Shown one piece after another: positions 57,050 to 64,000 of a stretch of DNA of 64,000 nucleotides; the stretch's first letter is position 1, and the number at the start of each line of letters is the position of its first letter. The translations under genes and the position numbers were made by a program. The notes beneath the pieces are model-generated. The model saw only the letters and a list, made by a program, of their open reading frames with translations, made no database searches and had not been told where the DNA came from. Source of the stretch: Deinococcus sp. Arct2-2 (GTDB taxonomy: Bacteria; Deinococcota; Deinococci; Deinococcales; Deinococcaceae); contig NZ_SSNW01000018.1 in the NCBI RefSeq assembly GCF_004801315.1, positions 3,883 through 67,882 of the forward strand, in the 5' to 3' direction.

Positions 57050-58445
57050 GTCGCGCTCCTTGGCAAAGGGTGTTGAGTTCCGCGCCGGCCACCGCCAGGT
57101 CGGGAACCGCTTCAATGTGGCGAACCAGTGCCAGCGCCCGTTCGCTCACGGCCTGACTGAAGCGGGGCTCAACGAGCGCGCAGAATTTGGCTTCGAGCTC
57201 GGCTGTACTGACTGGGTTCTCCTGATTTCCCCGGGGGAAGTCCCCCCCAGCCCGCAGCACCTGACCGTCAATCAATTCCACTTCCAGACGGGCAGGCCAT
57301 GCCGCCGGATACCTGGCGGTTAGCTCCGCAGAGACGGCGGGTTGAACCCGCGGCAGCAAGCGGGCCAACAGCTCCTGCCTCACTCCAGAAGGGCCGAAAC
57401 GGTCCTCACTGAACTGGGTCAGGCCGACCGCGCCTTCCAGCAAGGCCGCACTAACCACGTAGGACAGGCTGAATTTGGCCTGGTACGGCGTGTGGGGATT
57501 TCGCTCACTCACGATGTCCCAGCCCGGGCCGTACGTGGCGACGCGCACCTCACGAACTTGGTTCAGTACCCAGTCGGCCGTCCACCCGTGGGCCTGGCGC
57601 AGCGCGAGCGCCGCGTCGATGGCCGTGTGGGTGTGGCCGCAGCACGAGTACAGTTTGTAGCCGTTCTCGCTGACCTTCCACAACACACCCAGGTCAGTGG
57701 TTACCCGTTCGGCGTCATGGACGGCGCTGGTCGCTGCAAAAAACCCGCGTGGCCCCTCCAAGATGGTCGGTGCGCCTGTGAAGCCGCGCCGGGCCAGATC
57801 TGCGGCCATCACGCCGTTCATGGCGGCCTTGCCAGGATGCAGGGTTTTGCTCATGGCGCCGCTCGCATTGAATTCCCAGAGGCCAGCCGCCTGGGTGCCG
57901 GCGGTACCCAGCGCGTCAAGCATCTGACGCTGGCTCAGGCCCATCAGGGCACCGGCCGCAACCGCCGCGCCAAAGGTAGCGACCGTGCCGGTGGGGTGCC
58001 AGTAGCGGTAATGGCTGGGGTTGACGGCTTCCCCGATGCGCAGCGCAGCCTCGTAACCCAGCACGACGGCCCGCAGAAAAGCGGCGCCGCTTTGATGTTC
58101 ACGTTCGGCCACGGCTAGGGCGGCCGGGATGATGGGCGCAGCGGCATGAATGGTGGAGCCCTTGTGAATGTCGTCGAGTTCAAGGATGTGCGTCGCGACG
58201 CCGTTGGCCAGAGCCGCCCCCGCGGCACTGGCCCTCCCGGCACTGAAGACGCTGGCGTCGTCAGCCTGCCCGAGACCGCGCACCAAGTCCTGAACCATGC
58301 GGGCAGGGGGTTCCAGCGAACCGGCGAGCAGAGAACCGAGCCCGTCGAGAACGCTCCGGCGGGCATCCTCAAGAACGGTATCCGGGATGAAGGGGGGATT
58401 CGCCATGAATGCAGCGAGGACGGCACTGGTTCCAGCGTGGGGCAC
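57042..58445 (-). CDS. MmgE/PrpD family protein, right copy
   Basis: Identical to 1674-3077; the same GTG start with AAGGAG is preferred over the ATG at 58478. Confidence 0.88.
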   Translation of the reverse strand: MPHAGTSAVLAAFMANPPFIPDTVLEDARRSVLDGLGSLLAGSLEPPARMVQDLVRGLGQADDASVFSAGRASAAGAALANGVATHILELDDIHKGSTIHAAAPIIPAALAVAEREHQSGAAFLRAVVLGYEAALRIGEAVNPSHYRYWHPTGTVATFGAAVAAGALMGLSQRQMLDALGTAGTQAAGLWEFNASGAMSKTLHPGKAAMNGVMAADLARRGFTGAPTILEGPRGFFAATSAVHDAERVTTDLGVLWKVSENGYKLYSCCGHTHTAIDAALALRQAHGWTADWVLNQVREVRVATYGPGWDIVSERNPHTPYQAKFSLSYVVSAALLEGAVGLTQFSEDRFGPSGVRQELLARLLPRVQPAVSAELTARYPAAWPARLEVELIDGQVLRAGGDFPRGNQENPVSTAELEAKFCALVEPRFSQAVSERALALVRHIEAVPDLAVAGAELNTLCQGARHE

Positions 58446-58894
58446 GCGGTTCTCCTTGAACGTTGAAGTGCTGTTCATTGTCCTTCAGTTCCGGCCAAGT
58501 GTCTTGAGCGTTTTACCCGGGTGTCCTGCGGAAAACGGCACAGGAGGTGGAGAGGCGATGGTGCCATAAACTCGAATTCTGTGCGTTCGGCGGTTATCCG
58601 GGGCTCGGCATCAGCTGCGCGACTCCGGAGCTGTGTTCCGACCAACACAAGGAGCTGTGACGCGACAGGATGGGCCCGGCGCGGCTGTTTGGTCTGCCAG
58701 GCACGAGGGAGGTTCCTATGCTAATTTCCACAGCCTAAAGCCCTGATCTATTCAAGACATCAGCCGCGCTGGGCGAGATACTGTTCTCACCTCTGGGCTG
58801 AGTTGGCTGCCTTTGCCTCGGCAGAGTGTCCGCCCGGGACTGTCCGCAGCCCCGCATCCAGATCATTGACCTTTGATTCTCAGGAGAGACGTCT

Positions 58895-59254
58895 ATGCCA
58901 CATGCACTGATTGTTCATGCCCATCCAGAACCCAAATCTTTCTGCTCTGCTCAGATGTGGGAGGCTGCCAGGACTCTTGAAGCTCAGGGCTATACGGTCG
59001 AGATCAGTGACCTCTACCCGGTGGGTTGGAACCCCGAACTTGGCCGGAACGATTTTGAGCATGAGCTGGTCGGACACTTCAAACCGCAGATTGAACAAGT
59101 CGAAGCCGTCAAGCACAGCACCTTTACCCTAGACCTCACAGCAGAGATCGAGAAGGTGCGGCGGGCAGATCTGCTGGTCTTCTCCTTTCCGATGTGGTGG
59201 TTCTCCCTGCCCGCCCTTCTCAAAGGCTGGGTAGACCGCGTCGTCTGTGATTAG
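58895..59254 (+). pseudogene. NAD(P)H dehydrogenase N-terminal half, right copy
   Basis: Identical to 865-1224. Here the far side of the insertion is visible: the frame D-R-V before the IS66 element continues as R-V-A-Y-G-G-S-V-G after it (60776 onward), so the gene was whole before the insertion. Confidence 0.88.
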
Positions 59255-60774
59255 CGCCTCCCAGAGTGCCTGGCTGGAAGCTGGGCACTCTTTGCCGTTA
59301 CCATGCTGTCCATGGGTTCCAAGGTGACTGAGAAAGATCTCTTCGAGATCATTCGTCGCCAGTCCGAACAGAACGACCAGTTGACCGCGCAGAATAAAGT
59401 GCTCCAGGCTGAAATTGCCCGCTTGAAGAAGCGTATCGAAGAGTTGGAACGACGGGCCCGCAAGTACGCCGCGCCCTTCAGCCGGGACAAGTACACCGCC
59501 GCTCCCAAATCACCGGGACGGCGTCCTGGTGAAGGCACCTTCGCGCACAAGTCCCCACCCCTGCCGCACCAGGTCACCGAGACCGTGCAGGTCGACTCGC
59601 CCAACAGCTGTCTTCGTTGCGGATTCACGGGATCGCTGATCCTCACCCGTCACGACAAAGCCTGGGTCACGGAACTCGCCCCTCAGAACGCCATGCAGGT
59701 CACCGAGTACCACGTGCCCGTCATGGAGTGCCCTCAGTGTCACCACGCGGTGCGTGGTGATCATCCCGCCCTGAAAGCCGATCAAGTAGGTGCCACTGCC
59801 CATCGACTTGGGCCGGTCCTGCACGCCACCCTTCAGACCTTGCATCACGAGCTTGGCTTGCCGGTTCGCCGAATCGGTCGGGTCATGACTCTCCTCAGCG
59901 GCGTGCAGGTCACGCAAGGTGCGATCACGCAAGCCGCACAGCGGCTCGCCGCCGACGGCCGTCCCCTGGCCGCGCACGTTGAGGCTCTCCAAGCACACGT
60001 GCAACAGGCTGCCTTCGTCCATCACGACGACACCGGCTGGCGGATCGGCACCCAGAAGGCCTGGGTGGGCGCGTTCCGCAGCGCGGACACCGTGGTCTTC
60101 CGCGCGAATCTGCGGCACACGAACGTGGAAGTCAGAGAAGGGCTGGGACAGAACTTCGCGGGCGTGCTGGTCAGCGACCGCTTCTCCTCGTACGACAGCC
60201 GTTTCCTGCAGGACGTCCGGCAGCAGAAGTGCCTGGCGCACCTGATCCGCAACGCGGATGAGGTCGCCGCCGAGGAACAGCGGCGTCCCGGGCGTGGAGA
60301 GCTGTACGGACAGCGGGTCGCACAGGTCTTTCGGGACGGCGTCCGACTGCACCGGGACGTGACGACGGGTGCGTACACGCGGGAGGAGTACACGCAGCAG
60401 GGTGAGGAACTCACCCTGCGCTTGGACGCCCTGCTGAATCGAGCGCCTCTGAAGTCGAAAGCGAACGAGCGACTCCGACTGGGCATCCTGAAGCAAGACG
60501 TGCTGGATCGGTTGTGGCGGTTTCTGAAGGACCCGGATATTCCACCGACGAACAACGCGGCGGAACGGAGCCTGCGGACTGTGGTTATAGCCAGGAAAGT
60601 CTCGCAGTGCAGCAAGAATGCAGTGGGCGCGCAGACGTACATGCGGATCAAGTCCACCGTGGAGACCGCGCGGTTGCGCGGTCAGGACCCTGTCACAGTT
60701 CTGACCAGTCTCACCCGATAACGCTTGGGTGTCCGGCTTCCAGCCGGGTACCCCTGGGGTCGCTAATCACAGAC
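59243..60774 (+). mobile_element. IS66-family element (transposase-only, ISBst12-like)
   Basis: About 1.53 kb bounded by GTCTGTGATTAGCG (59243-59256) and its exact complement CGCTAATCACAGAC (60761-60774); further imperfect complementarity (TGGCTGGAAG / CTTCCAGCC) extends inward. It has a single transposase gene and no accessory tnpA/tnpB. The sequence CGCGT occurs at both edges, but I find no clean 8-bp target duplication of the kind usual for this family, so the exact ends are uncertain by a few bases. The left-arm counterpart ends at about 876. Confidence 0.8.
59303..60721 (+). CDS. IS66-family transposase
   Basis: 472 residues, the family's usual length. Order of parts: N-terminal Leu-zipper/coiled coil (QNKVLQAEIARLKKRIEELE), a basic linker, a zinc-finger block (CLRCGF ... 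CPQCHH), then the DDE domain with HHDDTGWRIG, LVSDRFSSYD and NNAAERSLR. The frame is open and all catalytic residues are visible, so this may be the only intact transposase gene in the window. A second start nine bases downstream (MGSKV) is possible. Confidence 0.92.
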   Translation: MLSMGSKVTEKDLFEIIRRQSEQNDQLTAQNKVLQAEIARLKKRIEELERRARKYAAPFSRDKYTAAPKSPGRRPGEGTFAHKSPPLPHQVTETVQVDSPNSCLRCGFTGSLILTRHDKAWVTELAPQNAMQVTEYHVPVMECPQCHHAVRGDHPALKADQVGATAHRLGPVLHATLQTLHHELGLPVRRIGRVMTLLSGVQVTQGAITQAAQRLAADGRPLAAHVEALQAHVQQAAFVHHDDTGWRIGTQKAWVGAFRSADTVVFRANLRHTNVEVREGLGQNFAGVLVSDRFSSYDSRFLQDVRQQKCLAHLIRNADEVAAEEQRRPGRGELYGQRVAQVFRDGVRLHRDVTTGAYTREEYTQQGEELTLRLDALLNRAPLKSKANERLRLGILKQDVLDRLWRFLKDPDIPPTNNAAERSLRTVVIARKVSQCSKNAVGAQTYMRIKSTVETARLRGQDPVTVLTSLTR

Positions 60775-60775
60775 G

Positions 60776-61103
60776 CGTGGCCTATGGGGGAAGTGTCGGC
60801 CGCTTTGAAACAGGGGGGTTCCAGGGCCGACGGGCGATGCTGCTCTTCACCACCGGCAGCACCGAGGACATGTTCGGTTCTGGCGCGCGGGACGGCGAGA
60901 TGGACGTCATCTTGTTTCACATTCAGCACGGCATGTTCTATTTTGTCGGCTACAACGTTCTCGCGCCCGTCGTGAGCTTCAGCCCGGTGCGGAAAACCCC
61001 CGAAGAGCGGGCGCAGCAGTTGGTACAGGTTCGCGAGGCCTTCTCCAGCCTGGACACCCGGCCGGTGCTGTCGTGGAACACTGGAGCAACCGCCAATGAC
61101 TGA
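60776..61103 (+). pseudogene. NAD(P)H dehydrogenase C-terminal half
   Basis: After the IS66 end the frame reads VAYGGSVGRFETGGFQGRRA, MLLFTTGSTEDMFG and FHIQHGMFYFVGYNVLAPVV, the substrate-side and dimer part of the flavodoxin-fold quinone reductase whose first half is at 58895-59254, and ends in TGA. Joined, the gene would encode about 225 residues, the normal size. Confidence 0.85.
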
Positions 61104-61415
61104 CCAAGCTGCACTCATGTCCCTGATCCTTAGCCCTTATTGATGGCTGCTGACAGCAGATCTTTGCTCGCGTTGACCCTCTACATGCCAGACAAGCACT
61201 CTTCAGAGCAGCTTTAGCCTCTGTTAGACGCACTGGTGCAGCGCTTTTCTCCCAAGTTGAACCTACTGCCCAAGCTGCTGTGGGTGCACGCTGCCCATCT
61301 TGCTTACCTTCACGGGGGCCTGCATGGCACAGGGGATCCCCCCTCACCTCGTGGGCGCGGTCATCGCCCATTCCCGACCTGACGAACCCGTACACCATGC
61401 CAGAGCGAAGGCCCT
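61104..61415. other. Non-coding or decayed stretch
   Basis: Plus-strand pieces such as LNLLPKLLWVHAAHLAYLHG look protein-like and could be a transposase scrap, but they are short and interrupted by stops. No RNA gene or regulatory site is seen. Confidence 0.25.
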
Positions 61416-62216
61416 TCACACGCGTGCTGCCTCCACGGGTGAAGCTGAGACAGGCTTTGGCGTCCACTGTGTGGAGGCGGCGCCCGCCAGAATCAGGGCT
61501 CCCCCCACCCTCCACCCTCTGGGTGAAGTGCAGCTGCTCGCCTAAAAACAGCAGCGCACACAAGGTGGCCCAAAGGGGACCAGTCGTGGCAAGCAGGCTG
61601 ACGCGCGCTGGGCCGATCCGCCCCACGGCTTCAGACAGAGCAGGCAGGGACACCAGCGTTGGGATCAGCAGCACGGCGAGAAGAATTCCCCATTGCGCGG
61701 GACTGTTCGGCACCGCTAACTGTGCAGTTACCCCACCTAGCAGCGCAAAAGTGGCGGCGCACACAAAAGAGGTGCGCCGCCACGGTAAGGGGGGAGGCCG
61801 TGCGGGCCAGTCGGCCGCTGGCGAACAGCTATCCGCCGTACAGGCCTCCACTGATCCGGCCCCGCAGCAGACCGGTAAGATCGCGGTCGGCAGCGCTCGG
61901 CAACCCCACGACCGGTCAGGGTGCACAGCAGTGCCCCCGTTTGCCAGCGTAAAGGGCGGACGCGGGCCAGAAGGCCGTAGAGGAGGACACAGGCTGGAGC
62001 AATGTAGACCAGTAGTGCAGCGGTACTGGCGGAAATCCGGGCGAGCGCCATGAAGTACGGCACCGTAGAGGCTGTATAGATGGCGCTGAGCGGGAACAGT
62101 TCGGCCCGCATGCGCAGGGGAAGGCGCCCGAAACCGAGAGCAAAGGGCAGGAGGGCTGCGAGACCACGGCGCCAACTTAGCAGGGTAGGTGTGGTCAGCC
62201 GGAGGGTCATAGCCAA
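61416..62216 (-). pseudogene. EamA/DMT-family transporter, frameshifted
   Basis: Hydrophobic helices of a ten-helix EamA transporter are spread over three frames: LLSWRRGLAALLPFALGFG to VYIAPACVLLYGLLA in one frame, then GILLAVLLIPTLVSLPALSE and LLATTGPLWATLCALLFLGE in a second, and GALILAGAAST to the end (TGA at 61416-61418) in a third. The first helix lacks a valid start, with a stop just upstream. At least two indels are needed, so it is not functional as written. Confidence 0.7.
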
Positions 62217-62432
62217 CTTGCCCCAGAGTCCTAGTGTGCCGGAAGAGCAGGGCTAGTCCAACGCCCTTTCCGTCGCCGTGCGCGGTCTGGGTGGTCTGAG
62301 CCGGGAGTGGAGGAACCTTCAACATGCTTCTGGCGTAGACAGAGCACGGCCAACTGTCTTGATCGATGTTGCGAGTTTTCCCGCGGAGGCCGGCATTTTC
62401 TCAGGAAAAGATCGGTATGACAGACTAAGCCC

Positions 62433-63176
62433 ATGGACGATCCCCGGGCTTGGCTGCGCCCCGCACCAGATGGAAGCTGGCCTATAGAGGCCCTGCTGGA
62501 CGGCGTACCCGATCTGATCTTTTTTGTGAAGGATCTTCAGGGCCGTTATGTCAGTGTGAATGACACCCTACGGCGGCGCACTGGAGTCCTGCATAAGCGC
62601 GATGTGCTGGGCCGCACCGCTGCCGAGGTCTTTATGGGCGACCCTGGACAGCGTTTCAATGAGCAGGACGTGCGGACACTGCAGGAGGGTCAGGAGCTGC
62701 GGGACGTGCTGGAAATGTATTTCGGCCCGCGGGGTGAACCTATCTGGTGCCTGACACATAAGGTTCCTGTGCGAAACGCGGCGGGTGAGGTGGTGGGGTT
62801 AGCGGGAGTCTCGCGGGACGTCCCCGTTCCTCTGGAGAGACATGCGGACTTTGCACGGATCGCAGAGGCCCTCAGCTATATGCAGGCGCATTGCGATCAG
62901 CCCCTGCGGATCCCGGTTCTGGCTGCCCATATTGGCTTGTCGGAAGACAACTTTGAGCGGTTGCTACGGCGGGTGTGCCAGGTGACGCCGCAGCAGTTCT
63001 TGATCAAGGCGCGGCTCAATGCTGCTGTAGAACTGCTTCGCAAGCCCATACTGTCTATCTCTGAAATTGCCCACGCCTGCGGCTACGCTGATCACAGCGC
63101 CTTTACCCGCAAGTTCCGTACGGTCACCGGTATTACCCCACAGGCGTACCGTGACCGAGTTTTGATCAGAAAATGA
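62433..63176 (+). CDS. PAS-domain AraC-family transcriptional regulator
   Basis: 247 residues. Residues 15-125 form a PAS domain (LLDGVPDLIFFVKDLQGRYV, VNDTLRRRTG, and VPVRNAAGEVVGLAGVSRDV at its end); residues 140-245 form the AraC double helix-turn-helix, with SISEIAHACGYADHSAFTRK and FRTVTGITPQAYRD as the conserved C-terminal signature. It is divergent from the decayed transporter gene, a common regulator/target layout, so the transporter was probably its target (inference). The ligand sensed by PAS is unknown. Confidence 0.9.
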   Translation: MDDPRAWLRPAPDGSWPIEALLDGVPDLIFFVKDLQGRYVSVNDTLRRRTGVLHKRDVLGRTAAEVFMGDPGQRFNEQDVRTLQEGQELRDVLEMYFGPRGEPIWCLTHKVPVRNAAGEVVGLAGVSRDVPVPLERHADFARIAEALSYMQAHCDQPLRIPVLAAHIGLSEDNFERLLRRVCQVTPQQFLIKARLNAAVELLRKPILSISEIAHACGYADHSAFTRKFRTVTGITPQAYRDRVLIRK

Positions 63177-63369
63177 AGACTCGCAGATTAAGCTTGCCCA
63201 CTAAATCTGATCTCCAACCGCATGGCTGGCCGCAGTAACGCCGCCTTGGAGGAACGGTCAGGCGAAGGGAAACTTCAACCAGATCACGCTGGTGAAGCGT
63301 CAGATGGGTTGTGTTGCCCTCATTGGCCCCAGTGCAGATGGAGGCAGGGGTGGCCTGAACCTCAGGCCA

Positions 63370-63760
63370 CCCCTGCAGCGCCCGCCGCCCAGGTCTGGAA
63401 CGCTTGTGGCGGAAATGCTGGTTCGGATGTGATGGTAGAGATTCTCGATTCGGGCGTGCAGGTTGAGAAATTCCTGTGTACGTTTCCGGCGCTTAAATCC
63501 TTGTTGACGTCGTGTTGAACGGTGGGAAGAGCCGCAAAAGCGAGGGATCCCCAGCCACAAGATCTGCCCGCGGGAGCGCTTCACCGCCCGCTCGGAGTGG
63601 CGATAAGCCAACTTCAACTCGTCGGACGTCTGCTGTGGAAACAGCGAGGCGGGTGTCCTCGTTGAAACTCAGTTTCATCTTGTATGAGAGCAATCCTGGG
63701 AAAGGAGATCTGCTTGAACGCACCACGCGTGTATTCACGAAAAAGCTCCGCGTGTGGCGA
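63370..63760 (-). pseudogene. Transposase remnant (possibly IS6-like)
   Basis: The minus strand reads RRKRTQEFLNLHARIENLYH followed by HIRTSISA and, after a frame change, PPQAFQTWAAGAAGVA; upstream is KLAYRHSERAVKRSRGQ. This resembles the C-terminal end of IS6-type transposases found in Deinococcus-like genomes, from memory only. Frame changes and lack of a start make it a relic. Confidence 0.35.
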
Positions 63761-64000
63761 GACTGCCCGCCAACTTCACTCTGTTGGCTTGAATTGTTTG
63801 GGATGCGGGAAGTCTAGCGGCGGAACGTCAGGGGAATGTCCCGACATTAGCCTAAATGCAGCCAGCGATAACCGCCCTGATAGCGTGCAGAATGAACGAA
63901 AAATCGCTGACACAGCTGGGTCAGGAGCTGGCTGAACTGGTGAGGTGATCTTGCTAGGGTTCTGTGGAGGAGGAGTTCAGTCTGACCGACAATGGAGACT
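63761..64000. other. Window end without recognised gene
   Basis: No coding frame with plausible composition or recognised motif is visible in either strand here. Confidence 0.3.

Larger units (their letters stand above)
30373..60118. repeat. Right arm of giant inverted repeat
   Basis: Reverse complement of 1-29746, with the spacer 29747-30372 between the arms. The inner edge lies one base after the terminal CA of the complete IS3 element. Beyond 60118 the comparison cannot continue because the matching left sequence is outside the window, so the real outer limit could lie further right. Confidence 0.97.

Noticed and set aside
1..60118. Palindrome explained wholly as a fold-back sequencing artefact
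   Set aside because: Not excluded, but disfavoured: the centre is an asymmetric 626-bp spacer ending exactly at an IS terminus and the arms differ at four sites, which a simple fold-back would not give.
59235..60782. 8-bp target duplication around IS66
   Set aside because: Only CGCGT is shared by the two flanks; extending it to 8 bp requires mismatches, so I do not call one.
1..64000. CRISPR arrays, tRNA or rRNA genes
   Set aside because: No array of short evenly spaced repeats, cloverleaf or rRNA-like stretch was seen in either strand; the short direct repeat at 26894-27265 is coding.

Overview
The window is high-GC bacterial DNA with several families of insertion sequences, a tyrosine-recombinase fragment and gene families that are common in Deinococcus. 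I suggest a Deinococcus-like accessory replicon or chromosomal island. That is an inference from gene content; no rRNA or marker gene is present to confirm it.

The dominant fact is structural. Positions 1-29746 and 30373-60118 are reverse complements of each other, and every position p on the left pairs with 60119-p on the right. The two arms are separated by a 626-bp asymmetric spacer. The palindrome reaches the first base of the window, so its outer left end is not visible. At the centre is a complete IS3-family element (29124-30372). Its right terminal inverted repeat ends exactly where the right arm begins, inside a truncated, oppositely oriented second copy of the same element. The only arm-to-arm differences I found (29123, 29184, 29324, 29583) all lie in the innermost 624 bp.

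Reading outward-in on the left arm: (1) an IS66-type element, cut by the window edge, that splits an NAD(P)H dehydrogenase gene; (2) a tightly packed catabolic operon (about 1.6-12.9 kb) with an MmgE/PrpD protein, a two-subunit ThDP decarboxylase, a divergent PxpA-like protein, an acyl-CoA dehydrogenase, a CaiB-type CoA-transferase, a CitE stub, a MaoC hydratase, an aldehyde dehydrogenase, a PxpB-PxpC fusion, an SDR and an FAD oxidoreductase; (3) an eroding stretch with a broken sugar isomerase and an alditol-oxidase-like gene; (4) an ABC-2 exporter with a DUF1349 protein and a NarL/DesK-type two-component system; (5) a polymorphic-toxin locus: a DUF4157 effector with a C-terminal Ntox15-type nuclease domain, a Tdi1-like immunity protein, an orphan toxin tail and a second putative immunity gene; (6) an integrase stub, a bacterial-type PARG, a secreted two-repeat protein, an IS982 element, and a hypothetical gene broken by the central IS3. 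The right arm carries all of this again in reverse order and opposite orientation.

The operon looks like a CoA-thioester route for a branched dicarboxylate (itaconate/mesaconate type) with an attached decarboxylase/aldehyde dehydrogenase pair, but the lyase is truncated and pxpC is frameshifted. The toxin locus encodes a DNase-type effector of the kind linked to contractile injection systems, but its gene carries an in-frame TAA in both arms. Right of the palindrome (60.1-64 kb) are the rest of IS66 and of the split dehydrogenase gene, a decayed EamA transporter gene, a PAS-AraC regulator and a decayed transposase.
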